Made by a program: the position numbers and the translations under genes
Notes under the pieces: model-generated
What the model saw: only the letters and a program-made list of their open reading frames with translations
Databases searched by the model: none
Told to the model about the DNA's origin: nothing
NCBI RefSeq assembly: GCF_000227115.2
Contig: NC_016489.1
Coordinates: forward strand, 434,001-498,000
Origin: Naumovozyma dairenensis CBS 421
Lineage: Eukaryota; Ascomycota; Saccharomycetes; Saccharomycetales; Saccharomycetaceae
DNA length: 64,000 nt
Direction of reading: 5' to 3'
Part shown: positions 41,801 to 52,348 of the stretch, piece after piece
Position numbering within the stretch: the first letter of the stretch is position 1
How the letters are laid out: the number at the start of each line of letters is the position of its first letter

Positions 41801-43304
41801 TCGCCAACGCGATTAGAACATATCTTCTAACATCGAAATCAACCGTATTGATATAGATTTCAACCAGCAAAGGAGTCGTATTCTTCAGAAGTAGGTTCAG
41901 TTTTTCTTCGTTATCTAAGGGTATTATCTTTTTATGATCACATTCAGACAATACTTGATCTTTTTCAGCTGGGAACAATGACACCAGTAATCTGGCTACA
42001 CTTTTTAATAAGCTTTTAGGAACAAACATTAAAATCTCATGCAATGGGGTATTAGGTGTTTTCTTGTATTCATTGAAACAATTTTCAAACATGGGACAAA
42101 GATCTTGAACTTCAATAAGTGCTCTTGCTAGTTTCCCACTAACTAACGCCGATTGAGATAAAATATCTATACATTTCAATTTGTTCTGGAGAGTTGTATC
42201 AGTACCAGATATCATTTGGATCAAGTGGTTCAAGATATTCTCTGTAAATAAATCATCTAACATTGAATCCTTCGTGAATTGCCCGGCTGCAGCATAGACT
42301 ATATTTAGAATTTTAGTTATAATATCCTCATCCGCTGTATTGACGAAAATATTGTTTAACGACAAGAATACGTCCTGAACTGTAGGGAAATCATTCAATT
42401 TGACACGGCAGCAAGCATTTGAAACGATGGCAATGGCTTTCCTTTGAGCATGGATAGTGAAGAAATCGAAATACTGAATATAATGAGATAGCTTTCCCGA
42501 AAGTAGAATATCTCTACCATGAACTCTTGAAATAAATTCTAAGGTCTCTAGAACTTGTTCTGCCAAATCTATAAAGTTAATTTCCAGTAGTTTATTTTGC
42601 AGAATTGGGATAATATCTTGGTGGACAGCCATGCTAACTGTATCGGGATTGATTTCAAACAGATTATAAAGACATCTGCAAGCCTGCATTTGCAGTTCTA
42701 ATTCACCTTGTAGAATGGGGCTGTCTAACACACCTATGATACTTCTTAATAATTTCTTCACGGACAATGTCCTATCCAATACAAATTGGTTGGTCATTAG
42801 TAAATTCTCTGATATTTCTCTCAAGCTTTCCATGGCAAAATATGGATCATCGTTAGCATTAGTAACGTTCTCAATCAGCTTATCAAGTCTTGATTTTTCC
42901 TCATCCGCACCTCCCCCATTCAAATTACTGATTCCGCCTTCTCTTAACATGGAAAGCAATTCTGGGAACATACCAAATTGGCTATTGTTTGGTGTGTCAG
43001 GGTTTCCTTGAGCGTCAGCTCTTAATTGGCTAATTCTATCTAAGGCTGATTGTAAGTTGGCGTATCTTCCACTAACATGGTCATCGTTATGTTCATCGTC
43101 GCCATCATGGCTTTCATTTTCTCCATCACTTTCATCTTCGTCGTCATCAATACCATCACCATTATCAGTACTGGTCATACCGTAGTCTTCTTCTTCGTCA
43201 TTGTCCCCTTCATCGTGCTCATGGAGAATATCATGCTCTTCTCGATACGAATGAGCATCGGAGTAAAAACTTTCATCTTCTTCAGACATGTCGTGATCGT
43301 CCAT
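38871..43304 (-). CDS. UFD4: Ufd4, HECT-type E3 ubiquitin ligase
   Basis: The 1477-residue protein has an acidic Asp/Glu/His-rich start, armadillo-like helical repeats at about residues 120-600, and a C-terminal HECT domain at about 1090-1477. The catalytic Cys lies in LPSVMTCANYLKLP near residue 1441. Size matches S. cerevisiae Ufd4 (1483 residues), the E3 of the ubiquitin-fusion degradation pathway that also helps Ubr1. The HECT segment LEIEYQDEIGTGLGPTLEFY is typical of the TRIP12/Ufd4 group. It lies between STE20 and LAG1; in S. cerevisiae UFD4 (XI) is two genes from LAC1, the LAG1 paralogue. Confidence 0.95.
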   Translation of the reverse strand: MDDHDMSEEDESFYSDAHSYREEHDILHEHDEGDNDEEEDYGMTSTDNGDGIDDDEDESDGENESHDGDDEHNDDHVSGRYANLQSALDRISQLRADAQGNPDTPNNSQFGMFPELLSMLREGGISNLNGGGADEEKSRLDKLIENVTNANDDPYFAMESLREISENLLMTNQFVLDRTLSVKKLLRSIIGVLDSPILQGELELQMQACRCLYNLFEINPDTVSMAVHQDIIPILQNKLLEINFIDLAEQVLETLEFISRVHGRDILLSGKLSHYIQYFDFFTIHAQRKAIAIVSNACCRVKLNDFPTVQDVFLSLNNIFVNTADEDIITKILNIVYAAAGQFTKDSMLDDLFTENILNHLIQMISGTDTTLQNKLKCIDILSQSALVSGKLARALIEVQDLCPMFENCFNEYKKTPNTPLHEILMFVPKSLLKSVARLLVSLFPAEKDQVLSECDHKKIIPLDNEEKLNLLLKNTTPLLVEIYINTVDFDVRRYVLIALARVVSCMNKSTAADVCKYLVRLIGSVLAQVEPSLRNDESNSIEINSSLIGVVSILQIVVTDFSDIYLSQVKREGVVELVNKIANHFRKINNCTDENSRTSVNDHDIESAGEIPPKENLDGRGHSESEEDGDGEEEEEEDDEYDHHGFGLGFSDGDIPDSVKPKKLKFNICKKLALNNLEAKTCQITEDLLSIFGTAQKVQLNELKDIEKLVTELHSLDIHFNCTKDEDWLQFWTTLQNHIFCGSFELSGFELVSTGLASALSEFLSRYEDWLSVSHRAFNKVFGENNFKKFVGILHAALNRVESFNILECGLQGEESGVASLSKQIRITLQYEGPVINGLDSSFTSPTVSIHSISSFATLNEFLRHRFARAQFLNTIIPNVANSEEATSSTNDFEGLKNLSFEFSYNNADIAMTDTIFGAIAKGLKKENKDIADMWKQAPSIIYRKNETASSVSRSEEEEEGREQERCLAIIYSDRTMVDSKSTELKSSHHVLTLLKFAKQDNSEHDIFINSKISAKLSRQLDEPLIVASGILPDWTLQLTREYSFLFPISTRLLFLRCTSFGYARLIEFWKHRNDGSKNINNDEQLQLLGRTVRHKLRISRNTIFLTGLKILSKYGSSPSILEIEYQDEIGTGLGPTLEFYATLSKEFAKKPLKMWRTDDYASKVEEQGDDTDYISELLFPAPIDLKADNAKLLELFEFLGTFIGRSMLDSRILDFRFNKLFFEFTHKRYRKMDLVDTCNDFESLCTKLSLVDAQLSRSLHYLYENKGDDDKISSLTLTFVLPGTDIELIENGANILVNSINVEDFIAKVLSYVLDTGIVQQLDAFIKGFSKVFPYVGLLSLMPDELVELFGRVEEDWSPKTLYSCISADHGYTIDSPTIHELIAIMADFDGQERRLFTQFLTGSPKLPIGGFRGLKPKFTVVLKHAEYDLTPDQYLPSVMTCANYLKLPKYSDQQIMRSRLKQAMEEGSGAFLLS

Positions 43305-43454
43305 TTGTCAAAGAAAGTGGTTTCGTTTTCTTGATGTAGGTATTCCTTATAGTCTACAGGAAAAAAATAGGAAATCTGTCAGCTAGAACAGTTAGGTTTT
43401 TAATATTTTCAAAATGAGTATAACGATGTCAAGATAATTTATCATCTTATAATT

Positions 43455-43474
43455 NNNNNNNNNNNNNNNNNNNN
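43455..43474. other. Assembly gap (20 N)
   Basis: Twenty Ns interrupt the sequence inside a tRNA-Ser gene. The true length is unknown, and at least about 50 bases of tRNA must be missing. Confidence 0.99.
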
Positions 43475-43503
43475 TTTCGCCTTAACCACTCGGCCAAGTT
43501 GCC
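43475..43503 (-). tRNA. tRNA-Ser, 5' part only (truncated by the gap)
   Basis: The minus strand reads a 29-nt tRNA 5' end: acceptor GGCAACT, A box TGGCCGAGTGGTTAAGGCG and the start of the anticodon stem. This is the type II tRNA-Ser pattern, most like tRNA-Ser(AGA) of S. cerevisiae. The anticodon, long variable arm and 3' half fall in the assembly gap, so the isoacceptor is not proven. The sequence left of the gap does not supply the missing half. Confidence 0.8.
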
Positions 43504-43639
43504 TAATTCTTGTTTTTTTTACTTCTTGGTGTAGAAAGGATTTTGATTCATCATTGATAAAAAAGTCCCCCAAACAGGGTCAATAATGGAGATTGTCGTT
43601 ATCTACGTACGTAATGTTCAGATTAGCACCTACAAGTAG

Positions 43640-44640
43640 TATCATTTTGGAAAGTTGGTTTTGCTACGGTACAATAATAAGAAATACCCTATAAAAAGTG
43701 ATTTGTTGGACCTACCTGCAAGGCAGAAATCTTTTTTAGCAATACTATCATTTGCTGATAAATAGATAGTCTCATTGTATTTATAGGACTTTCTACTTTT
43801 GTCAAAGTACCGACTAGTCTGAGCCATGCCAATGCTACTAAGCATTTAAGGTTGCTTGGTTTAGAGAACGATACTATTTCCTATGGAAATTGAGATAGAT
43901 TGAGATGTTATTTAGCATATTTGAGAGGCTCAGCTAATGTTGGCTTTTAAGACTTTCAAACAGAGTTAGCCCATTTAGAATCATCGCCTCTTGAAATTGT
44001 GAACTATAAGCAGTCGTTACCAAACCCTTTATTAATATCTAGGAGATACTTTCTGAACCTATCAGGAAAGGAACTATTGTGTTGAGAGCCAATAGAAAGA
44101 TATTCGATTCATTCTTTTGATAGAGATTGTTACTCTCCGGAATCTCCACATTGATTTGGAGGTCACACTTAGTGGTGATTGTACCAAAACATTTAAAATA
44201 TGCGTTATATGCAGCTGCATATTTTCTTCTCGTCATGTAATCTAAGAAACTTTTTAGGTCATACGATGCATAGGGAATGCTGGCAATACCATATTTGCTG
44301 AGTTAATAAATACTTAAGATAACCACAGAGAAAAGTGTACAAATTCCAAATTATTTCACAATTCCTAACATATATGTCGATTGAATTGTAGAACTTAAAT
44401 TGATCATGGGAGGGATTGGTAAATCCTTTCAGCAATCGTAATTGAGGGAGTTAAAGTCATAGTTCGAACTATCGTTTTAGCAGCTCCAGAATTGATAAGT
44501 TCTCGTGCTCCTTATTTGGCATGGAAAGCTCCTCTTGCAGAGTATTGGCAGTAATGGATATCTCTACGTATCACCGATGATAAAAGTCCTCATATACTTT
44601 ACTGGTAAGCTATTCAGAAAACTTCTAGGAACTGTTCATT
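43640..44640 (-). pseudogene. Decayed protein-coding gene, unidentified
   Basis: Between the tRNA-Ser and LAG1 the minus strand shows protein-like pieces in changing frames. From 5' to 3' these include LQEELSMPNKEHENLSILEL, then FTNPSHDQFKFYNSIDIYV, then IASIPYASYDLKSFLDYM running on with TRRKYAAAYNAYFKCFGTIT, and finally a piece with TSRYFDKSRKSYKYNE. Stops and shifts separate them. Amino-acid usage is protein-like rather than AT-noise-like. I cannot name the ancestor. In S. cerevisiae this interval holds MRT4 (near UFD4) or MRP4 and SHU1 (near STE20 and LAG1), but the pieces do not look like Mrt4. The edges are approximate. Confidence 0.4.
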
Positions 44641-44925
44641 AGGTGCAAACTGAAACAAGTAAATATAAAAATGTAGACAATGAGAAGAAAATTCTAATCG
44701 AATCACAGTTGAAGGAAAAGCAGAGTATTATCTCGAATGAATTTAAAATAATGCTGGTGGGGTTCGAATATCCCAGTATTATACAATATAGAATAGGGTT
44801 GTTAATGATACAACATGAAAATAAAAAAAGTAAACTGATATATGTATGTACAAACTTTTTTTTATTTTTCTTTTTATTTTTGCATATAATCTATCTATCT
44901 AAGTTTATATAACATTTATATGTTA

Positions 44926-46206
44926 TCAGAGTCCTTTCTTTTCATCAGCGCTTGGAGTCGTTGGTTCTTCAGAATCTGATTCAGAATCACTTCTTGTATC
45001 CTCTACTATACCCTTCCACACCATTCTATATAAAATCCTAAAGATTAAGAATAGCCAGTACAAATTAACCAATTGTAAGGCTGCAATCAAAACGAAAACG
45101 ATTGGTAAAGAGATCCAACATTTATATTGCTGAGTAGCGAAATCCAACACATAATCACCGACAGTCTTAAATTCAGTTAACACAGACCAAAGGATTCTAA
45201 TATTGACGACATGACGTAGATAAATCCAACAAACTACGAATATGAAGAATACCGGTGGTGTAAATGGGGAATCCAAATAATTAAATATCTTTGAAAGTGA
45301 TAAGAAAAAATCAGAGAAATCCATAGTGATGTAAACAGCTAGCCCCATTTTGGTGAAATGGAAAACGTATGAGGCCCAAACTAATAGTAATGTTACGATA
45401 TGATGGAAGATCATTTCTGTGTGATCTTTTCTTGGTTTTTCCAATTGAAGCACGAGGACACATGCTTGTTGAGCCCAAAATGCAGCTTGACCTAGGTAAA
45501 AGATCTTGAATAATTTCGGATTAGTTAAATCTGGATACGTTTCGTACATGGGAGCTGTTTTGAAAAACCATAGGTCTGAATGATACATGATATAGAGGCC
45601 GAATGGAGCTGAGAATCCATAATAAACGATGTAGAACATTTGTTCAAGGATTCTTTTCTTCTTATGTTCTGTTTGAGCGTTCAATAATTCAGGGATTGGT
45701 CTAAGCACTATATCTAAGAGGAATTCTCTTAAGAAAGTGAAGAAGATCATATAGTAGAAGACAAACGCTAGATCGTTAATGCCCTTAGCGTATTCTTCTG
45801 TGTCGCCAACTCTATAAGATATGGCTACAAATTTATGCAGTGGATTTGTTTGAGTTCTGTTACCTGAAGTGAAGTATGCACTATAAACGATGATTAAGAT
45901 GATCAACGGAGCGATCCAAGTATGACGATAGTTCATTTCCCTGAATGATAACCAAAATTTCTTAATTAGATCCTTATCATTCTTTGAAGCTTCAGTCAAT
46001 TGTAACATTCTCTTCTTGGAAGCTGTTCTAGATTCTTTTGTCTCGAACATCGTACCAAGACCAGAAACAGTATCACCAAGATCGATTCTTCCAACGGAAG
46101 ATGTACGTCTTGCTCTGGTGGTTCCCATTCTAACAGAGAGCTTACTTCCTGTCGAGGTCATTGGTTTGAGTGGAGGACGAGGGAAAGGTGCAGGAGATCC
46201 TGACAT
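44926..46206 (-). CDS. LAG1: Lag1/Lac1 ceramide synthase
   Basis: The 426-residue multi-span ER protein carries the TLC domain with the Lag1 motif: [20 protein letters not shown], followed by [18 protein letters not shown]. The paired His and paired Asp are those needed for ceramide synthase activity. It acylates sphingoid bases with very-long-chain acyl-CoA, together with Lip1. The N-terminal cytosolic Ser/Thr/Arg-rich stretch and C-terminal acidic SDSESDSEE (CK2-type sites) match yeast members. Left neighbour UFD4 suggests LAC1 and right neighbour HSE1 suggests LAG1; because the HSE1 linkage is immediate, LAG1 is preferred, but the two paralogues cannot be separated firmly by eye. Confidence 0.9.
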   Translation of the reverse strand: MSGSPAPFPRPPLKPMTSTGSKLSVRMGTTRARRTSSVGRIDLGDTVSGLGTMFETKESRTASKKRMLQLTEASKNDKDLIKKFWLSFREMNYRHTWIAPLIILIIVYSAYFTSGNRTQTNPLHKFVAISYRVGDTEEYAKGINDLAFVFYYMIFFTFLREFLLDIVLRPIPELLNAQTEHKKKRILEQMFYIVYYGFSAPFGLYIMYHSDLWFFKTAPMYETYPDLTNPKLFKIFYLGQAAFWAQQACVLVLQLEKPRKDHTEMIFHHIVTLLLVWASYVFHFTKMGLAVYITMDFSDFFLSLSKIFNYLDSPFTPPVFFIFVVCWIYLRHVVNIRILWSVLTEFKTVGDYVLDFATQQYKCWISLPIVFVLIAALQLVNLYWLFLIFRILYRMVWKGIVEDTRSDSESDSEEPTTPSADEKKGL

Positions 46207-47351
46207 TTTTAGATGTATATTTTTGTTTGTTTGTTCGCTTCCTTATTCTTGTTCTAAGGCCCTTTAGAAAAAAGCTAATAGAATGCTCTTGATGGTATTT
46301 CCACAGACGCTATGAATGTTATTTTTCTTTTCTTCGTGGCTGGAAATAACTAGGCCTCGAATATGTAGTAAAGTCGACCAAGGTTTTATGTCGAAGCAAG
46401 ACTGCGGCAAGGAATAGTAGGTGGCTCAACAACTACATTATGTATTTTTCCATTCTGGAAAGATGAAAGCTTATATCTTATTCCTCTTCCCTCCACGGAA
46501 AGAGATCTTATTGAGAAAAAAAATGCAGGGATATGCCAGCTAACGTGCGAATCACGTAGCGAAGAATAGCTGTCAAAAGGAAAGATGACAATTACTGTCC
46601 GCAGTTTTCTCTCTGTCGTTGCTTTTTCTGTTGTTATTTTTTTTTTTGACGTCCCGTTTTGTTTCTTTCAAAAAAGAAAAATAAAAACGCGAAAATGGGA
46701 ATAGGTTATGAGAATTGTGCCACACAAGAAACGGTAGCCTAAGCCCTCGGGCCGCCCCGACAACAAGGACCCTTTCTCTTTCTGAGCTTCGCGTTGCGTC
46801 ACACTTATTTTCTTGAAAATGTTTTCGCTTTACTGACACCGTTTTAGGAGAAGGATTATATCGCTATGCCAAACCGTTCCCCCCACTGCCCTTCCTAGGC
46901 TCTAATAATCAAATTTATTACAGTAGTTGAACGTCTCTGCCAAAATTAGTTTTCCTTTTCCGTTGCCACCAGCTTCTGCTGATAGCAACCGGTTTTTATT
47001 CAAAAAATATTCTACTGTTGGAAATGCCCTGAGTTCTAAAACTTTAAACCTAACCACCCGCCCCCCCCCCCAGTTATTTGAGGCATTTCCGTTTGTCCTT
47101 TCGCCGCCAAAAAAATGAGAGAACGTTTAGAAACGACATTTAAGTTCTAAACCTATTCGTTAGTCTTCAATGTGGAAGTTTGCCCTATTTTCTCACACAG
47201 CCCCTCTAGGAAATTGACATTGGTCTAAGAGTTGGTTTTTTGGGTTAAGGTGACCAGCGTTCACCTTTCATAAATGATTTATTAACTTCAAGACTCTTTG
47301 ATATAACGACAATAAAGAAACCAAGTCAAGATACAACTCTCCGTATTTGCC
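46207..47351. other. Divergent LAG1-HSE1 promoter region
   Basis: A 1.1-kb spacer without a convincing gene. It is more GC-rich than most spacers here and contains an 11-C run (47061-47071), poly-A/T tracts at 46510 and 46640, and several C-rich patches. Confidence 0.5.
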
Positions 47352-48731
47352 ATGAATATTAACCTTAGAAACGCTATTTTGAAAGCCACGGATCCTAAAC
47401 TCAGGACAGACAATTGGCAATATATCATTGGGACTTGTGATATAGTTAAAGAAGATCCTGAAGACAATGGCAAGGAAGCTATAGAACTCATTGAAAAAAG
47501 ATTGGAACAGACTGATGCAAATGTGATCTTAAGGACATTATCTTTAATCGTATCTTTGGCTGAGAATTGTGGGTCACGATTGAAACAGCTCATTAGCTCT
47601 AAAAAACTCACCGCTATTTTATTCACATTGATTGAAAAGCAAAATATTCATATAACTGTGAAGAAAGAAGTCGCAAAAGTTGTATCCCAATTAGCTGATT
47701 CTTTTAAGAAGGATCCATCTTTAAAGTCGATGAAAGACTTACATAAGAAAATTAAGAAAGTTGCCCCTTACTTATACGAAAAACCGGATTCATTACCACC
47801 AAAGACACAAATGTCGTCTTCATCGAAGGATAGTGAAGAAAAAGAATTAGAAGAAGCTCTGAGATTATCTTTGACTGAATATGAAAAGCAGCAGCAGCAA
47901 CATCAAGTTGAGCGATCGACACAAAATATCTCAATGGATTCTTCACAACAGAGTGCCAATACTAGTGCTCAAAATCAATCATCTCAGCCTCAAAGTAATT
48001 ATTACTATAGTACTGAACAACAACAACAACCCACAATTGTAAGGAAAGTACGAGCACTATATGACCTAGCAGGCAGTGGCTCTGACGAATTGTCATTCAA
48101 AAAAGGTGATGTAATTATGGTCTTGGAACAAGTTTATAAGGATTGGTGGAAAGGGAAACTACGTGATCAAACTGGCATCTTCCCTTTAAATTATGTTACT
48201 CCAGTACCAGAACCTACTTCTGAAGAACTACGATTGGGAAATGAAAGAATTGCCTCTTTGCTACAACAAAAAAGAACGGTAGATCAATTACACTCAACGT
48301 TAAAAATGAACAACAGTACAGCAAGCCCTACAGCAATTATTCAAAACCAAGAAGTTAATGATGTTTATAGTTCGGTAACTCCATTAAGACCCCAAATTAC
48401 TAGAATGATAGGTTCATTGGCACAAGAAAAAGATGATCTAAACTCATTGCGTGAAATATTAGCTAACGCAGAATCTACTTATTCTAAGCTATTAGACAAT
48501 GCAGCAAATACTTATAAACCTTTTGTTACACCATCTGCATACCAGCCATCTGCACCTCTATATCAAGGTAATGCCACATTTGGTTCATCTAATACGAATT
48601 ATCTGAGTAACGGATCAGGTCCACAAATACAACTGCAAAATGGGATGGCTTACTCTCAAGCACCACAACCACAACAACCACAGGCCCAAACAAACCCTCA
48701 ACAAACCCTCTATCAGGCACCTCCATTTTAG
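47352..48731 (+). CDS. HSE1: Hse1, ESCRT-0 subunit (STAM homologue)
   Basis: The 459-residue protein has a VHS domain (residues 1-140; [20 protein letters not shown]), a ubiquitin-interacting motif near 167-183 ([17 protein letters not shown]), an SH3 domain near 230-283 ([20 protein letters not shown], ending in [10 protein letters not shown]), a GAT-like helical region near 340-390 and a Gln/Pro-rich tail. With Vps27 it forms ESCRT-0, which gathers ubiquitinated cargo on endosomes. Length and domain order match the 452-residue S. cerevisiae protein. Next to LAG1, as on S. cerevisiae chromosome VIII. Confidence 0.96.
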   Translation: MNINLRNAILKATDPKLRTDNWQYIIGTCDIVKEDPEDNGKEAIELIEKRLEQTDANVILRTLSLIVSLAENCGSRLKQLISSKKLTAILFTLIEKQNIHITVKKEVAKVVSQLADSFKKDPSLKSMKDLHKKIKKVAPYLYEKPDSLPPKTQMSSSSKDSEEKELEEALRLSLTEYEKQQQQHQVERSTQNISMDSSQQSANTSAQNQSSQPQSNYYYSTEQQQQPTIVRKVRALYDLAGSGSDELSFKKGDVIMVLEQVYKDWWKGKLRDQTGIFPLNYVTPVPEPTSEELRLGNERIASLLQQKRTVDQLHSTLKMNNSTASPTAIIQNQEVNDVYSSVTPLRPQITRMIGSLAQEKDDLNSLREILANAESTYSKLLDNAANTYKPFVTPSAYQPSAPLYQGNATFGSSNTNYLSNGSGPQIQLQNGMAYSQAPQPQQPQAQTNPQQTLYQAPPF

Positions 48732-49018
48732 TAACAATGTCTATTATTGCTATGGTATTCGTTTAGTTTATATATTAACATAAATTGAATTATTATTACC
48801 TTCGTTTTTTATCTAACCACGCTCCTTTTTATCGAGAACTATAAAAATAGACAGTATATACAAAACAAGATCACCCAAGAGAATCAGACGGAGAATCTTT
48901 TAGGATCCCGGTTACCTACCAACTTGGAATTTTACTTATGCTCTAAACAATACATTTTCAAAAAGAACTCTCAGGAAAAAGAAACATGTTATCTCTTGTT
49001 GAAGTTTCTACAAAAACG

Positions 49019-49804
49019 CTATAAGATGCATATATAATACAGGATAAAAATAGAAAAAGGAAAAAGATCAGTCAATTCACGAATTAGATGGATTACCCAA
49101 AATGTCATCCCAATACCCATGGCTATCATCAAGACGACACATATACCACCAGCGGTTAATACACAAGCATGAGCCACTGCACCGAATATACTCAGGGCTG
49201 CAGCAGTTTCTTTCGATATTTGAACATGCCTAACAAACCTTTTGACAGCCGCAATTTCACCGTTTTTATTCATTCCCTTATTGATCATATTGTCCAACCA
49301 TTGAGCAACTTCTCTATCGGATCCATCTTCATTCGTGATATTATGATTTCTCACGATCATCTCCTTAGATGATTCCGGTCCATTTTCTCTTACGTCGTGT
49401 AGCAAAGTTGAGAATTTCTTTAAAATATACAAGAAATTAGCTGGCTTTGCATACATGATCCTTTTGACTACCTTATCCATTTTAGACTCCGAAATATACC
49501 TGACAATTCTCATGATTACTGGATTGTCATGGTACTTACTGTTGAATTTTTCAATCCAGACTTTGCGTCATTTATGTGGCCTAGTATAACCTTTTTATAC
49601 TCTAGTGCATCGGTGCTCCTATGTTTATCCTCATTATTGAAATAGATCATGCATGATTGTATTTCCAGCAAATCCATAATGCCATTTGTAGCTTTATTGA
49701 AGAGATAAATGGTACCATTGCTCGAAAGTACTGATAAACTTGAAATTGACTGGGGAACACGAGAAATAAATGGTGGAGAAAGTTAATATATTGTGTTTTG
49801 CCAT
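49019..49804 (-). pseudogene. Frameshifted membrane-protein gene, unidentified
   Basis: The minus strand has a coding-like signal over about 260 codons in three frames. Piece 1 starts at the ATG at 49804 (MAKHNILTFSTIYFSCSPV). Piece 2 (49782-49516) reads SSNGTIYLFNKATNGIMDLL and DALEYKKVILGHINDAK. Piece 3 (49567-49019) reads WIEKFNSKYHDNPVIMRIV and ends in a hydrophobic helix pair around AGGICVVLMIAMGIGMTFWV. Piece 2 must shift by -1 near 49570 to join piece 3, and no splice sites fit. Piece 3 alone would give 164 residues from the ATG at 49513. I do not recognise the family. It could be a pseudogene, a sequencing error, or less likely a programmed frameshift. It lies between HSE1 and SWC4. 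Confidence 0.45.
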
Positions 49805-50938
49805 TCTAAAAAATTTTGTGGAAGATTCAAAAGTGATAGTTTTGATCTTTAAATATTTACTTATTTTGTGTGGACAAGAAAAAATAAGGGAAAATAAAAA
49901 AGGCAAAAGAGTATCAATAACAACAATGTGAAAAGCAAGAGAGGAAAACGAGAAAAAAATATAAATGTCTATATTCTGAAGAGTAATTTTTAGATTAATT
50001 CATATAAAACTATATTCATAGAAATAGCGTCATGTTATCTAACATAATTCAAATGTTTTTTCCCCATTGTTTGTACGTCTTGCAGTATATAATGTATAAT
50101 TATCGATTCAGTTTTATTGTTTCTATTCGTTGGAAGTCCTCGAAATCGGACACTCATTCGATAGAGGATTAGGAAGGATGTATTTTCCTTCAACGGGCTA
50201 ATTAAATATCACCGACAGAGGAAAAAAATATTTGGAAAGGAAAGTAAAAGTGTCAAAGGTATAGATAGATACACACTACTGACATATCTCGTCTTGTGTT
50301 GTTGAGGTTGCGTATGAATACCATATATTTATTTACTATAGTTCATAATAAATGATATATAAATGTAATTTACGTCTTATTCGGAGTTCAGAGTTATCAA
50401 TTAACCACGTTCTGGTGGAATATAAGGTTATTTATGCTAAAGAATAAGAAAAATACCTAAAAGTTGTTAGATTGTTAATGTTCGCTGCAGTTGCTTCGGT
50501 TGCAAAGTTATCTATCATTAGTATTTCTATGATTCTTCCCCAAGTCAGATATTTATATTTATATATATATCTATTTATTTCTAAGTAAAAAATTGGACTC
50601 TATAATGTTTAAGGACGTAAAGCACTATGTGATCGTCCATCCAATTCCCTTTATTTGGAAAATTGTTGAAATTGCAAACTTTAGAGGCTACGTGCTCCTT
50701 AATTCCTGGTTTCATTCAAAAATATTCCGCCAGTATATTTTGAGAAAGGTCCTTTTTTATTTAATTAAAGCCGGAAAAAAATGCTTTGTACTGACGTTAT
50801 ATATATGGTGAAACAAGGGAAATCCATGATTATTTGATCTACAAGATCGAAGCCAAAAAAAAACAGTCAATACCATTCAACTTGTGACTGCCTTCTCTGC
50901 TTTTAGTTTATCTGAATGCTTCTTTAAATCGATTAACG
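49805..50938. other. AT-rich spacer before SWC4 3' end
   Basis: About 1.1 kb with poly-A tracts and TA runs (50553-50575). An open frame starting at the ATG at 50605 on the + strand is short, Phe/Ile/Lys-rich and not convincing. No RNA gene is seen. Confidence 0.5.
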
Positions 50939-52348
50939 TTATAATTTTTTTATTAATACCTCATATTTTTGAACAACCTCGAAAGATGGCATAGCTGGCC
51001 TAACGGGCAGTCCAATTTCCTGCAAGATTGTTTCGACTTTATTCTGTAGAGCAGGCTTAAACGTTGGTATTTTTGTAGATCTTAAATAAACACCTGGTGC
51101 CAATTTTTCACCATGGGCTGTCACACCTAATGATTTCCTTTCCTCTTCATTGAAATTTTGCAACAAATGTTCCGCATATGCCGCATCTGCTTTTCTTTTT
51201 ATGGTTGTCTGTATTTCTTGTTTTTGTTTCTTGATCTTCCTTGGAGATGAATTGCCTATTGTATTATTTCCTTCGACGCCAACTTTACTTGGTAGGTCCT
51301 TGTTATCAACTTTTTTACCATTTTCGGTTATTTGCTGTAATTGCTGTCTTTGTTGCGCAAATTGTTGTTGTTGTTTCATCCATGGATTTTCTGGTAACGG
51401 GCCTTCATACTTTCGTTTTTTTGACTTATCGTTGACCAAATTATTATACAGTTGAGCGATTCCTTGAGAAGACAAGTATTCTGAAACGTTTTGATCCGAA
51501 ATTGGTGAATCAAGTAATCTTAAAATGGATTCTCTTTCACTTAAAGTTTTCTTGGCAGCCATTTCGAATTTCTTCGACTCAATGATTAATGCTTCTTCTT
51601 CAGCAATTTCTGCGGCAGAGCGTGAGAGTAATCTCTTTAAGTATTTCTTTCTTTCTAATTCCTTTTCCTTATCAAAGTTTAAAGTCCCAATAAGTGGTTC
51701 CTTAGGAGTTTTGAAAATAAAATAGTTTTTACTAACTTTATAAAACATTTCTTTCAGATCTTCCACTGATCTATCCGACCTCTTCCCATTGGAATCGACA
51801 AACAAATATCTATCATTGATAATAAACCAACGGATGTCATATAGTTTACATAAATCAAACAAATATATTACCTCTTCAAAAGCCCATGTTGAACTAGCGT
51901 CGGCACTTTCATTATTGTCTTTCAAATTCATAAACGATGCATATTCTTCCCGGGTAAAAGATGGAATGGAAAGGTGAGTGTTGAATTTAGCAAACTTGGA
52001 TTCTTCAGGTTCAGCAGTGGAAGCTTCTTTAGGACCTCGGGTCCAATGCTTTAGAATTAATTTCTTTTCCTGGAGTGGTTTAAAATTCGATTGAACCCAC
52101 GGTGTAGACTTTGTATTAGATATGGCACGCTTTTCTTTGAATTGACTAGTACTTTGTACCACTATTGGAGGTTGATTTTCACCAAGTAGATTATACAACT
52201 CTCTCTGCATCCCTGTTATTTGAAGTTTGGGTGTTCGGGTTGCCGTTAACAACACATTATTATGTGTCGATGGTGTTGATGGTTCATTGTCAGGGCTTTT
52301 TGATTTTTGTTTAATATTAAGAACGTCAAAAACATCCGACGATGACAT
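50939..52348 (-). CDS. SWC4: Swc4, DMAP1-like subunit of SWR1 and NuA4
   Basis: The 469-residue protein carries the DMAP1-type SANT region at about residues 125-205 (EEVIYLFDLCKLYDIRWFII, RSVEDLKEMFYKVSKNYF). Upstream is the conserved KHWTRGP motif and downstream a Lys/Glu-rich helical part (KEKELERKKYLKRLLSRSA). Swc4 is shared by the SWR1 complex (H2A.Z deposition) and the NuA4 histone acetyltransferase and is essential in S. cerevisiae. Size is close to the 476-residue S. cerevisiae protein. In S. cerevisiae SWC4 (YGR002C) is close to CEN7; its flanks here are unrelated to that locus. Confidence 0.93.
   Translation of the reverse strand: MSSSDVFDVLNIKQKSKSPDNEPSTPSTHNNVLLTATRTPKLQITGMQRELYNLLGENQPPIVVQSTSQFKEKRAISNTKSTPWVQSNFKPLQEKKLILKHWTRGPKEASTAEPEESKFAKFNTHLSIPSFTREEYASFMNLKDNNESADASSTWAFEEVIYLFDLCKLYDIRWFIINDRYLFVDSNGKRSDRSVEDLKEMFYKVSKNYFIFKTPKEPLIGTLNFDKEKELERKKYLKRLLSRSAAEIAEEEALIIESKKFEMAAKKTLSERESILRLLDSPISDQNVSEYLSSQGIAQLYNNLVNDKSKKRKYEGPLPENPWMKQQQQFAQQRQQLQQITENGKKVDNKDLPSKVGVEGNNTIGNSSPRKIKKQKQEIQTTIKRKADAAYAEHLLQNFNEEERKSLGVTAHGEKLAPGVYLRSTKIPTFKPALQNKVETILQEIGLPVRPAMPSFEVVQKYEVLIKKL

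Noticed and set aside
44643..44912. 89-codon plus-strand frame upstream of LAG1's 3' end
   Set aside because: It starts at GTG after a stop and ends in a Phe/Leu run from poly-T. Part looks protein-like, but the minus strand is equally open, so no call is made.
46573..46839. 88-codon minus-strand frame in the LAG1-HSE1 spacer
   Set aside because: Lys/Arg/Asn-rich low complexity with no family match.
49497..49517. GTAAGT...CAG as a tiny intron joining frames of the HSE1-SWC4 remnant
   Set aside because: It would be only about 21 nt long with no branch point, below any workable intron size.
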